DNA from: Jacaranda mimosifolia
Taxonomy: Eukaryota; Streptophyta; Magnoliopsida; Lamiales; Bignoniaceae
Direction: 5' to 3'
DNA: 64,000 bases
Assembly: GCA_018894105.1 (NCBI GenBank)
Contig: CM032126.1
Location: 26,820,391 to 26,884,390, forward strand
Under the pieces are notes generated by a model. That model did no database searches. It was not told the DNA's origin and saw nothing but the letters and a program-made list of their open reading frames with translations. This document shows, piece by piece, positions 9,736-20,774 of the stretch. The position numbers were made by a program, and so were the translations under genes. Within the stretch, counting starts at the first letter, position 1. Every line of letters begins with the position of its first letter.

Positions 9736-12700
9736 CTACCTCTTGCGCTTGCTTTTCTGAGAAGACGATGATGAGGGATTGCTGTGCCAGTTCCTTTTCC
9801 GTTGGTTGATGAACCAATTGTTAATCTGTTTCAGTTGTAAACCAGTTTCCTGGACCAGTCTTGCCTTATCTTCCTCCTATTTGAGCATCATTCAATGTTA
9901 CCTAAGACTAAGAGAAAATAAGGACAGTGTCTTCTAGAGGGAATAGCATGCTTACTGTTGGATAAGGCCACTTGGAATGCGACTGCCACCAAGCTTTCAA
10001 GACCGATGTAGTATCGCCAGGCAGTTTTCCTGCTCTTCTTTTTCGTAATATTTCTTCCCTGATATCCACAATCTTCTCCTTATAACCCTGGAAAGAACAA
10101 GTCCCGGTTCAACTTCATTAACACTCAAAAGTAGACATGAAGCCAAAGCATCATTGGATTGAAGTTCAAGCATTTTCACCTGTTTAAGCTCATGTTTTAA
10201 TTCTTGCCTCACGCGTTCCATCAAGGATCTCTCAGTTTCGCTGGGCACTAATGGACCAAATCCCATGTTGTCTGGTCCATCCAGGCTTTCATCCAACAAG
10301 TTAGCTTCACTGTCTGCCTGGTCCTCATCATCATCAGACATGGTTGCTCCTGTACCTTCACCTGGTGCTACACCTGTCAAGAATCATCCAAAAGATTCAT
10401 AGAGAAAGCATCAGTCTGATGCATGGCTCTGCACTTGGCAATCAAGGAAGAATGAATGAGAGGAAATAGGATTACAATCAGAACTGTGGGATGCTATAAT
10501 AGAACGAAATGAACTCAGATGGAAAGGGGTCATATATGATTTCTTTTAGATTCAGAAGGGCTATAAAAAGTTTTAGTCGATGGCAATCGCAAAAATTGGA
10601 AATGCTTTTCAAGCCTTAGACCCCATTCTCATATCTAATGGAAACTGACAGCAGAGAGATGATAGGTCTATGTGAGCTCAGATGGCATCATATTGCCTCA
10701 TCAGACACTTGATTAAACAGTGAAGTTGTAGCATCTAGCTGATGTTTTGGCGATGTAGGAAACAAAGTTTAGTTGGACTTGCTGATTAACCCACTGGTAG
10801 GATACTGTAGCAGGATGATGGAGCACACAGATACAGGGTATGATTGGTTGACGGAACGATAAATAAAAGTTGATTTGAAGAAAAGAAATAAGATTACACA
10901 CAGCTGTCTCATATTACTAACTTGAAACCAAGGACACGGTTATAGCTGAATGGGGTAAATTGAATAGACAGACTCTTGAGGAACTTTTAACTGGATTGAT
11001 TTTTCACCCTAAGGTCAATCAATACAGGAGAGCTGAGTACTTAAGTCCTTTGTCCAACTACAAAGGACAAGGCAACTATCAGGTGTGCTGTTGTTACTTC
11101 CGGAGCTCACAAGAAATGTGGCTGCTGATTGCTGAAATTGAAAATGCTAAGAATTCAGACTATTACATCCATAAAAGTTAAAAATTCTGCAGCAAGAGCC
11201 AATTGTAGCACGAAGATTGAGGAAAATAAACAGAAACATTGCACCAGCCTACTATGCATCTTGGTGGAATCACATTGCAATAATAGATGTAGTACTGGAG
11301 ACACATGATTAGATGATAACCTGTCAAGCTTTGCAATGATTGCTCAAGCTCCCAACAAGCCATGACTGCTTCCATAGCATGAACTCGGACATGCTGTTGC
11401 AGTTGTTCTTTAAAGGAGGAGAGCAGTAGAACATAATGCGTCTACACAAAGTTCAAGTTTCAGAATTAGGAAGTCTGAGTAGCATAGCATAAGCAATTAT
11501 GCTACCACTTTCATCAGAAAAATTCAGCAGGACTTAGGTCGACAAAAAGATTAATACGTTCTTCAAGAAGTGCATCTTATTTGGCACTAGAGTTGATTTG
11601 GGAGATACAGACTAATTTTTCCAATCACAAACACTGATAACTTTTCCAGTAACTGTTTGCCCCATCTCTAACATTAGTGTGAGGGTTATGTTTACAAGAC
11701 AACCATTAACACTAGGATGATAATAGCATTTCTCAAAGAAAACCATACTCAAGTCTATGGAGGCTAAGATTCCCACAACTCAAATTTGCTAAAAGCTATG
11801 GATGCTTATGTTTAAGTTTAGTTCAACTAATGTCACCATAAGTGAATTTAGACCAAAGATAAAGCACCCTTTCATTCATTGAGCTCTGGATTAGAGATTT
11901 ATGATTTATTGATTATGAACTTCTAGAAGCACAACAAACCAAGTAATAAGTGGAGCTACATCAAGAAAGAGATTCTCCAAAGCACTAGAAAATAGAGTTC
12001 CAATTATTAGTGCACTGATAATAACAGGATTCCTCTTTTGCAGCCACGACCAGATATACCTACTCACATTTATGGGTTGAACTCCAACTATACTCCTCCA
12101 CGAATAAAACATCTACAAATATCATCAAATCAAGGTGCCAAGAATAAGAAACTATATGTCTTAGTTTGAAATTTTCCAAAACTTGCCCTCTCTCTTACTT
12201 ATTCTCTCCATTCCTTGTTTGATGAACCAAATAGTAGTATGTAGTTAAATGCCACTCTAAAACGTAATACTGATTGCACTTAAGAGCAGAACTCAGCAGA
12301 TAACTGCTTCATCACAAAACGCCAAGATCTTCAAAGGCCTGATCTGCTAATTAAACAAGGCAAGAAGTTATTTAAATCTCGCTCTTAGGCAAACATAGGC
12401 AAGCTAATTGACTCTTTAATGTTGTATAACTGCCAGAGAGCCTGAAATGACAATGGGGGAACAAAACAACCTGGCAGTTCAACCCATATTCAAGAAAATT
12501 ATAGGCATAAATGGATTATCTGAGTCCTAACAAGGACCAAAATCATCATTTAACACCAAAACTCCAACACTCAGGGAGATAATCACCGTTATTTTCTTAA
12601 CAGAGAAAATTAACAGATGGAAAATACAATAAAAGAAAAACCGAATTTCATCAATTTGATCTTAATATAGAAAAATTGAGTTCCAAGATTACTTTAATCA

Positions 12701-13589
12701 TAGAAGATGAATTAACGCTACACAGAATTTTATCTAGCAAATTACACAAGCTCATTCTCACACAGAGGGATGCCATGAGAAAAAGATTCAACACCAGAGA
12801 TCCAAAAATTCAATCTTGGGAGCTTGACAACAAAAAATTTCGAGATAAAATTTACAAAATGCTGTAAATTAGTCAACCAAAATCCAAGACTACATGAAAT
12901 TCCAGAAAACCAAGCGTTTCGAGAACCCCACAAACCAAATTGACCCAGAAAAACAGAAGTATATAACAATCACATAAACACACACTTGTTGATATTCATC
13001 AATCATATAGTAGATATAATCTGCCGCTTGCAAGAAGCAAATAAAGGTGTACCATGAAATGGTCGAGGTCTTTATCATCGAGGGGCGGCTGACCATGTCC
13101 AAGAACAGAATACTTAGCCACCACCTGCTGCGACTGCGCCAGCTGAGCATCGATTCTGGGCAGCTGGTCCACCGGAGTAGCTATACGGAGGCACGAAACA
13201 TGGGCCGACAGCAGCTGTTCATATAGGGGATGGCTCAGAATATCCGCCTTGCACTTCTCTCTCCCCCAGTTGGTGTTGTTGCCGTTGCTATTACTGTTAT
13301 CTCCGCCTCCTCCGCCACTATCTTGGAGGTGATCATTGTTGTCCGGGGGGCTAGGGGGGCTGGGTTGACTCTGAGTGGGGAGCCACTGGTGGTGGAGGGT
13401 GGAGCTGTTGAGCCATGTGGTGGTGGCAGTGGGAGCTGGTGGTTTATCGTCAGGTGAGTGGTGGTGATCGGGGAGGATTGATCGGAAGACCGCGGCGGCA
13501 GCGGCTGAGGGGTGGTGGTGGTCGGAGTAGTGGGGATGGTGGAGGGGCATCTCTTGGGAAAGATGGTGGTGGTGGTCCTGAAATGCCAT
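9736..13589 (-). CDS. KNAT3: Class II KNOX homeobox protein, 374 aa, five exons
   Basis: TALE homeodomain transcription factor of the KNAT3/KNAT4/KNAT5 group, nuclear and DNA-binding, normally acting with BELL partners. Coding exons on the minus strand: 13589-13053, 11441-11321, 10373-10180, 10087-9956 and 9876-9736. All introns are GT-AG and the phase is kept throughout. Residues 1-110 are His/Pro/Ser/Gly-rich; KNOX1 is about 111-155 ([12 protein letters not shown]); KNOX2 is about 172-220 ([16 protein letters not shown]). An acidic linker follows ([15 protein letters not shown]), then ELK at about 276-297 and the homeodomain at about 298-360 with PYP at 325-327 and [10 protein letters not shown] at 349-358. 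The tail SQKSKRKR is basic. The start MAFQD matches the family's MAF start. The length is near KNAT5 and shorter than KNAT3. One change stands out: the usual LLLCSF reads LLLSSF. Which of KNAT3, 4 or 5 is closest is not settled. Confidence 0.95.
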
Positions 13590-13639
13590 GTCTGTATGAA
13601 TGATGAGCCTATTTTCAGAGCTGCCTATATAAACTGTTG

Positions 13640-13747
13640 TTATATAGTAGCTGTTGCTATTAAGACTTTGAGAGGGGGTGGGAGGGTGGGGAGAAGGTTT
13701 TGGGGCCGGGGCCCGGGGGACGGCAGGCTCCAAGTGTCAAATACCAT
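13640..13747 (-). promoter_or_regulatory. Possible upstream ORF in the KNOX 5' leader
   Basis: An ATG at 13747 (context TTCCATGG) opens a 35-codon ORF ending TAA at 13640, about 50 bases before the KNOX ATG. If transcription starts above 13747 it could dampen translation of the main ORF. TATA-like words at 13624-13633 and 13638-13646 allow a start site below it, in which case it would not be in the mRNA. Confidence 0.35.
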
Positions 13748-14198
13748 GGAAGTTGAATTTAGAGATCTTTATTTCTTTATCTAAATAAAAATAAAAGACT
13801 GTGATTGCTTATAAGATTTGGCATCGTATTTTAGTATTTTAAAAATTTTGGGATATTTTGCAGTTTGAGATATATGAAAATAGGAGATAAAATTGTAATT
13901 AGTTGTGAAATAAAGTGTAATAATTATAGTGATATGATTAATTGATATAATGTGAGGTTCTGAATGGTTGTGAGATTTTTTTTTAAATATATTTGAGAGA
14001 TTTGGTTGAGATATGAAAATTGTTTTGTAAGTTTTCATTTTGGGTTTTTAGAGTAATATTATTTATTGGTCTAATAGACACATTAAATGGTCTCACAACC
14101 AAACAAAGCCTCTACCGTAAAACATGTTTCACAGACAAAAAAAGAGATCAAATCCCACAAGCAATTATAGCATAAAAATTTTTAGTTTTTCTAAATTC
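13748..14198. other. KNOX 5' upstream region
   Basis: AT-rich sequence between the KNOX gene and the transposon cluster, presumably carrying promoter function. No specific element is identified with confidence. Confidence 0.4.
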
Positions 14199-15094
14199 TT
14201 AGAGGCCTTGGTAAAAAAAAAAAAAAGTGTTTTTATTTTTATTTTTAATTTTCAATATTTTCAAAAATAAAAAGATAATTAGAAAAAATAAATGAAAAAT
14301 GAATTTGTATTTAAATATGTTGTCACTAAAAATAAATGTTACATTAGTAACAAAAATAATAAGTGATAATGTAAAAATTATCACTAATAATACATAGTAA
14401 GTGCAATAGATCTTATGTTGTCACTGGTGATATTTTTTCGGTTAATTAGAAAAAAATTCCTAATCTTACTTTAATTTTAGTGATCAGTCCCCATTTGAAT
14501 TTTTACACACTAAACTCCCTACTTTTTCACAAAACTTAGAAATCACTCCCCATATCTTTTAGAAAGACACATATATCCTTGTAGTTAGAGAGAACAACAA
14601 AAATACTTGAGAAATGCGTTTTTCTCTTCAAGAAGAATGCTTTCATTTTTTTTTCTCCTGAAATCGACGACTTCTCCAAGTGACCAAACAAAATGGCGCG
14701 AAATCGTTCCTCTGCCATTGACGCGAGGAAAAAAAAAAAGACACCAAAATTTCTGCCATTTTTTCTGTGACAATGAAAGGAGAAACAGTGGCAACAAGAA
14801 GCGAAATACAAAAAGAAGTGATAAAAGAAACAAATGTATGTTTTCTGCATTTACAGTTTTAAATGTCTGTGATTTTTCAGTGTTATACTTATTTCTTGTC
14901 TATTTTCTCATGTTTAGGGTTTTTATTCCCTATTTAGTTGTTAAACACTTGAACCCAATTGATATATATAATTTTATTTGTGAGATGGGAAGTTTTTGAA
15001 TTGTACTTGAAAGGCATGAAAGTTGTATTTCACTTTTTTGAGATTTATACTTCTTTTTACCTGAAATTATATGGTGAAATTATCTGAAAGTGGT

Positions 15095-15521
15095 AGTATA
15101 TTATTTGTGGTACAAAACATCCAAGTTTGCAGTACACATTAAGCAAAAGTGTAGTATATAATCTGTATAACTGTAGTATATTTTAGAAGCAAATATAGTA
15201 TAAACATTCAAGCTTGCAGTACACATTAAGCAAAAGTGTAGTATATAATCTGTGTAACTGCAGTACATTTTAAAAGCATTTGTAGTACAAAATATTCAAA
15301 GATGCAAATTAAATGAAATTATAATATATAATTTGTGTGCATGCAGTACATTTTAGAAGCATCTATAGTACAAAAGCATTCAAGCATGCAGTATACATTA
15401 ACTGAAAATGTAGTATATAATTTGTGTATCTGTAGTACATTTTAGAAGCAACTGTAGTACAAAATATTTAAGCATGTAGTATACATTAAATGAAAGTATA
15501 GTATATAATCTGTGTAAAGAT
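15095..15521. repeat. Minisatellite array A, part 1 (~87-bp unit)
   Basis: Units start near 15151, 15238, 15321, 15410 and 15498, with partial copies before. Each has four AGTAYA-type sites: TAGTATATAAT, CAGTACATTTT, TAGTACAAAA and GCAGTAYACATT. The array is interrupted by the LTR fragment at 15522-16214 and resumes after it. Confidence 0.85.
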
Positions 15522-16214
15522 AAGCTAAATTCATCTGGTGCAAAAAGATATCAAAGTTGAGTTAGGGCACCGCATACACTTCGAGTCCTTATGTATATGT
15601 TGACGAGGACGTCAATGGATCGAGTGGGGGAGAATGTCATGGGTCGCTCATTGGAGAATAATGGCGACCTTGATTTCAAGGGGCATTAGGAGCGACAAGG
15701 CGTTGTCGGCTCACTCGGTAAGGCGAAAAAAGCCCATGAGCAGAGACTCTTATGAGGCGCGGTTTGAAAAACTGTTTCAATGGCATATTCCTTAAGTTAT
15801 GAGGATGCTTTCCACCAAGTTTGAAGTCATTCCGTGTCCGTTTGGGCACCGAACATTGAGGGCGACCTGGAGCGGTTTTACTGCACGCAGGTAGTGCAAA
15901 GATGCATTGAGCAGAGTGGCTTGGAAAATGAATTTTGTGAAACTGTTTCAGTGGGGTGTTCCTTGAGGTGTTGGCAACGTTCCCACCAAGTTTCACCAGT
16001 AGACGGTTTCGTTTGGATAGGAAACGGCGAAGATCTTTAGAATGCGGCATTGCAGTGGCAATGCTGTAATTCCAGCTTATTGCGAGGGCAATTACTGTTC
16101 CATGGAGAATCGGACAGGACTGAAACTTTGTGGATTTAATGTATAAGCCGAGAGCTATCCAACGGTTCAAGCGGCAAGTGATTTGGACGCCGGGAGAGGA
16201 AGTTGCGAAAATGT
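15522..16214 (+). mobile_element. Captured LTR-retrotransposon fragment
   Basis: Clearly homologous, on the opposite strand, to 42052-42631 plus about 110 bp of internal sequence up to about 42745 in the element at 41019-46269. It keeps the polypurine tract (AGTGGGGGAGAA, near 15624) and the LTR start, here TGTCATGGGTCGC instead of TGTCACGGGTCGC. It stops abruptly at GCGAAAATGTA, where array A resumes. It carries many substitutions against the 41-46 kb copy, so it is much older than that insertion. The antisense reading frames are LTR sequence, not a gene. Confidence 0.85.
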
Positions 16215-16760
16215 AGTACAAAACATTCAAGCCTATAGATTAAATGAAATTATAGTATATAATCTGTGTGTATGCAGTATATTTTATAAGCATCTATAGT
16301 ACAAAAACATTCAAGCGTGCAGTATACATTACTGAAAATATAGTATATAATCTGTGTATCTGTAGTACAGTTTAAAAGCAACTGTAGTACAAAATATTTA
16401 AGCCTGCAGTATACATTAAATGAAAGTGTAATATATAATTTGTGTAACTGCAGTACATTTTAGAAGCAAATATAGTATAAACATTTATGCTTGCAGTACA
16501 CATAAGGCAAAAGTGTAACATATAATCTATGTAACTGCAGTACATTTGAGAAGCATCTGTAGTACAAAACATTCAAGCCTGTAGATTAAATTAAACTATA
16601 ATTTAATATTTGTATATATGCAGTATATTTTAGAAGTATCTGTAGTACAAAAACATTCAGGCATGTAGTATACATTAACTGAAAATGTAGTATATAACCT
16701 GCGTATCTATAGTATATTTTAGAAGCAATTGTAGTACAAAATATTTAAGCCTGTAGGGTT
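16215..16760. repeat. Minisatellite array A, part 2
   Basis: Same units as 15095-15521, continuing directly after the captured fragment. It runs out near 16760 into sequence with GTACGTACATATGTA. Confidence 0.85.
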
Positions 16761-16864
16761 TGAATCATACTTTGTATGTACGTACATATGTAAATTGAAG
16801 CATACTTTGTTTATAATATTATTTTGTATGTAAGTATAATTTTCCATCAAGTATTTATAATATT

Positions 16865-17885
16865 TTGATTTCAATACAATATGAGGGAAATGAAATACAA
16901 ATGTAGAACGAACGAAGTATAAATGATGTTATGTTGAAGTACACTTCAATTCAATTGAAATCGAGCAGTGAATTTGAGTACAATATGGTGGAAATGAAGT
17001 ACAAATATAGAAAAAATAAAGTATAAATGGTGTTATGTTGAAGTACACTTCAATTCAATTGGAATTGAGCAGTGAATTTGAGTATAATATGAAGGAAATG
17101 AAGTACAAATATAGAAAAAATAAAGTATAAATGGTGTTATGTTGAAGTACACTTCAATTCAATTGAAATCGAGCAGTGAATTTGAGTACAATATGATGGA
17201 AATGAAGTACAAATATAGAAAAAATAAAGTATAAATAGTGTTATGTTGAAGTACACTTCAATTAAATTGAAATTAGGTAGTGAATTTAAGTACAATATGA
17301 TGGAAATGAAGTATAAATATAGAACAAATAAAGTATAAATGGTGTTATATTGAAATACAGTTCAATTAAATTGAAATCGAGCAGTGAATTTGAGTACAAT
17401 ATGAGGAAAATGAAGTACAAACGTAGAACAAACAAAATATAAATATTGTTATGTTGAAGTACAGTTCAATTAAATCAAAACCGGACAGTGAATTTGAGTA
17501 TAATATGATGGAAATGAAGTACAAACGTAGAACAAACAAAATATAAATGGTGTTATGTTGAAGTACACTTCAACTAAATTGAAATCAAACAGTGAATTTG
17601 AGTACAATATGATAGAAATGAAGTACAAATATGGAACAAACAAAGAATAAATGGTGTTATGTTGAAGTACACTTCAATTAAATTGAAATCGGGCAGTGAA
17701 TTTGAGTACAATATGATGAAAATAAAGTACAAATATAGAACAAACAAAGTATAAATAGTGTTATGTTAAAGTACACTCAATTCAATTGAAATCGGATAGT
17801 GAATTTGAGTACAATATGATGAAAATGTAGTACAAACGTAGAACAAACAAAGTATAAATTGTGTTATGTTGAAGTACACTTGCAA
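16865..17885. repeat. Minisatellite array B (104-bp unit, about ten copies)
   Basis: The word ATGTTGAAGTACACTTCAA recurs at 16931, 17035, 17139, 17243 and onward, at 104-bp steps where measured. Each unit has four motif sites: GAAGTACACTT, GAGTACAATAT, GAAGTACAAAT and AAAGTATAAAT. Copies are closely similar with scattered substitutions. Confidence 0.9.
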
Positions 17886-18189
17886 TTGAATAATTAGTCT
17901 CCAATAATTGTAGTGATAGTCAAGTACAATATTTTGAGATTATCGGATCAGATGAAGTACGTATTTGTACGGATTATAGGGTGGATATTATTGTCAAATG
18001 CTCATTTGTTTACATCGTTGAAAGCATAAGTATTCTTTACATTACTGCGATTGATAACATTCATTCGTTGAACATTAGTGGTTAACACTTTAAAATTTTA
18101 ATATTATTTTATTCATATAATAAATATTACACACATTTTTAGAGTTTGGTTATTAATTACTGAGACTTAAAAAGCAAATCATGGAACAA

Positions 18190-18790
18190 ATTTCAATTCA
18201 ATAATATTAGTAAAAATATTAAGAAATAGAGTACATAATAGCCGAAATGAAATACAAATGTCGTGAAATCAAGTATAAATCTTTTAGATTGAGGTACGAA
18301 AGCGTTGATATCTTGGACAACATCCATTTGCTAACTTCCACGCTAAATAAGTACATTATTGCCAAAAAGAAGTACAAATGTCATGAAATCAAGTACAATT
18401 CTACCAAATTGGGGTACAAAAAAACTGATATATCGGACAACATGCAAAAATGTCAATTTCACACTAAATCAAATACATAATTGCCCAAATGAAGTACAAT
18501 TGTCATGAAATCAAGTATAATTCTCCTAGATTAGGGTGCAAAATAACTGATATCTCCGACAACATACAAAAATGCCAATTTCACGCTAAATCAAATACAT
18601 AATTGCCGAAATAAAGTATAATTGTCATGACATCAAGTATAGTTCTCCCAGATTGGGGTACAAAATAACTGATATCTCGGACAATATACAAAATTGCCAA
18701 TTTCACGCTAAATCAAATACATGATTACCGAAATAAAGTACAAATATCATGAAATCAAGTATAAATCTCATAGATTAAGGTGCAAAATTT
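18190..18790. repeat. Minisatellite array C (~121-bp unit, about five copies)
   Basis: Units begin with GCCGAAATGAAGTACAA-like words near 18241, 18361, 18483, 18605 and 18727. Motif sites include GAAGTACAAATGT, CAAGTATAATT, GGGTACAAAA and the weaker AAATACATAA. The unit sequence is unrelated to A and B apart from the motif. Confidence 0.88.
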
Positions 18791-18794
18791 AGCT

Positions 18795-19116
18795 AGATTA
18801 CTGATTCTTTGCAGGTTCAATGATTATGCCCTGTTCTACCACACCTTTTACACTTAATTACACGTTTCTCAATTTGTGATGGAATCCTCTGTATCCTTCT
18901 ATGCCCAGGTTAAGATCGGCAATCAGGTGCATTAATGACGTCATCATCATCTAGAGGGAACATATGCATATCATACGTAGGAATAGTGTTTATCACTACT
19001 TGGTATGCTTGTTGATACATCTCAACTCGGTAATATTGATCAGTAAAGTCATACGATAAAGTAACTTTGACTCGAGAGTACAAATTTTGATAAAATAAAG
19101 TAAAATTTTGGAACAC
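18795..19116 (-). pseudogene. MuDR-type transposase C-terminus, broken
   Basis: One frame, crossed by two stop codons (TAA near 18910 and TGA in the zinc knuckle), reads YRVEMYQQAY, then DDVINAP, a PGHRR-x-QRIPS stretch and CKRCGRTGHNH-stop-TC. This order (tyrosine-rich segment, GRPKK-like basic stretch, IPS, then a C-x2-C-x4-H-x4-C zinc knuckle) is the standard C-terminus of plant MULE transposases. It lies between arrays C and D. Confidence 0.75.
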
Positions 19117-20535
19117 TTGAAGTATAGAACTTCAATGAATATAGTATAAGTTTAGATAAAATGATGTATAAAATGAAGTATAATTTCAAAAAATAGAAAT
19201 ACAATTTTTGATAAAGTGAAGTACAATTTCAGAACACCTGAAGTATAAAACTTTAGCAATTGCAACACAATTTTTGAATAATCCATTAGTAGAATACTTG
19301 AAACTTAAATAATAGATTTAGATAACTGAAGTACAAGTTCGGAACACTTGAAGTATAGAACTTCAATAAATAGAGTACAGGTTTAGGTAAAATAATGTAT
19401 AAAATGAAGTATAATTTTAAAAAATAAAAGTACAATTTTAAATAAAGTGAAGTAAAATTTCAGAACACCTGAAGTATAAAACCTTAGTAATTGCGGTACA
19501 ATTTTTGGATAATTCATTAATAGAACACTTAAAACTTAAATAATAGATTCAAATAACTGAAGTATAAGTTTAGATAAAATAGAGTACAATTTCGAAACAC
19601 TTGAAGTATAGAACTTCAATGAATATAGTACATGTTTAGTAAAATGAAGTATAATTTCAGAAAATAGAAGTAAAATTTTATTTAAAAAGAAGTACAATTT
19701 TAGAACACTTGAAGTATAAATCCTTAGCAATTGCAATACGATTTTGGATAATCCATTAGTAGAACACTTGAGTATAAAACTTAAATAATAGATTCAGATA
19801 ATTGAAGTACAAGTTTAGATAAAATGAAGTACAATTTCAAAATACTTGAAGTATAGAACTTCAATGAATAGAGTACATATTTAAGTAAAACAATGTATGA
19901 AATGAAGTATAATTTCAAAAAATAGAAGTACAATTTTAGATAAAGTGAAGTACAATTTCAAAACACTTGAAATATAAAACTTTAGCAATTGCAGTACAAA
20001 TTTTGGATAATCCATTAGTGAAACACTTTAAACTTAAATAATAGATTCAAATAACTAACGTATAAGTTTAGATAAAATGAAGTATAATTTCGAAACACTT
20101 GAAGCATAGAACTTCAATGAATAAAGTACATGTTTAGATAAAATGAAGTACAAAAGAAAGTATAATTTCAGAAAATAAAAGTACAATTTTAGATAAAGTG
20201 AAGTATAATTTCAGAACGCTTGAAGTATAAAGCCCTAGCAACTGCAGTATATTTTGGTTAATTGATAAATATAACACTTAAAGTATATAACTTCAATAAA
20301 TATAGTACAATCTTTGATAAAATGAAGTATAATTTCAGAAAATCAAAAGAATAATTTTATACAAAAGACGTATAGTTTAGGAACACTTCAAGTATAAACT
20401 GCTAGAAGTTGCGGTGCAATTTTGGATAATCCATTAATAGAACACTTGAAGTATAAAACTTACATAATAGAGTACACTTTCAGAACACTTCAAGTACAAA
20501 ACTTTACAAACTGCAGTATAGTTTAGATTCTGTAG
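19075..20535. repeat. Minisatellite array D (~230-255-bp unit, five to six copies)
   Basis: The phrase ACACTTGAAGTATAGAACTTC recurs with changes near 19111, 19342, 19594, 19839 and 20092, with a shorter unit near 20271. Each unit has roughly nine or ten AGTAYA-type sites such as GAAGTACAATTTC, GAAGTATAAAAC, GCAGTACAATTTT and AGAGTACATGTTT. The array sits where the middle of the transposase gene should be. Confidence 0.85.
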
Positions 20536-20540
20536 AAGTA

Positions 20541-20774
20541 TTACCTTAAACCATCACTGCTCTTCTTTGCACTGCTGCTTAATTCATCCTTTCGGTTTAC
20601 CAGGTTGTCAACAACGTTCATCTTCAATGTCAAATGCAGTAAGACCATATTCATGACACCGTCATCATCAGTCAAACTCATGTACAATCTTTGATGTGGA
20701 GCTATGTATTGCAAACTGAAGTGTTCGGTGTTGATTTCACTCCATTTTCTTGCGAGATTAATGTATATGTCCAT
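20541..20774 (-). pseudogene. MuDR-type transposase N-terminal fragment, 77 aa
   Basis: Opens with ATG and contains ARKWSEINTEHFSLQYIAP followed by LYMSLTDDDGVMNMVLLHL. This fits the N-terminal domain of plant MULE transposases, where a short beta-grasp-like segment has the pattern xxYxxPGxxxxLxxLxxDxDLxxM. The frame closes on entry into array D, so everything after this domain is lost. A GA-rich leader (20850-20920) lies upstream on the minus strand. Confidence 0.55.

Noticed and set aside
13590..13733. In-frame 48-codon extension upstream of the KNOX ATG
   Set aside because: It would need a TTG start. The family starts at MAF, which matches the ATG at 13589.
14607..14999. 130-codon ORF near the left MULE end
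   Set aside because: Low-complexity Phe, Lys and Ser-rich translation of A/T-rich subterminal DNA, with no resemblance to transposase or a captured gene.
15095..18790. CRISPR-like array
   Set aside because: No short identical repeats with unique spacers; the units are contiguous minisatellites in plant DNA.
15095..20535. Centromeric or subtelomeric satellite DNA
   Set aside because: The arrays have different unit lengths, short copy numbers and lie wholly between the ends of one MULE.
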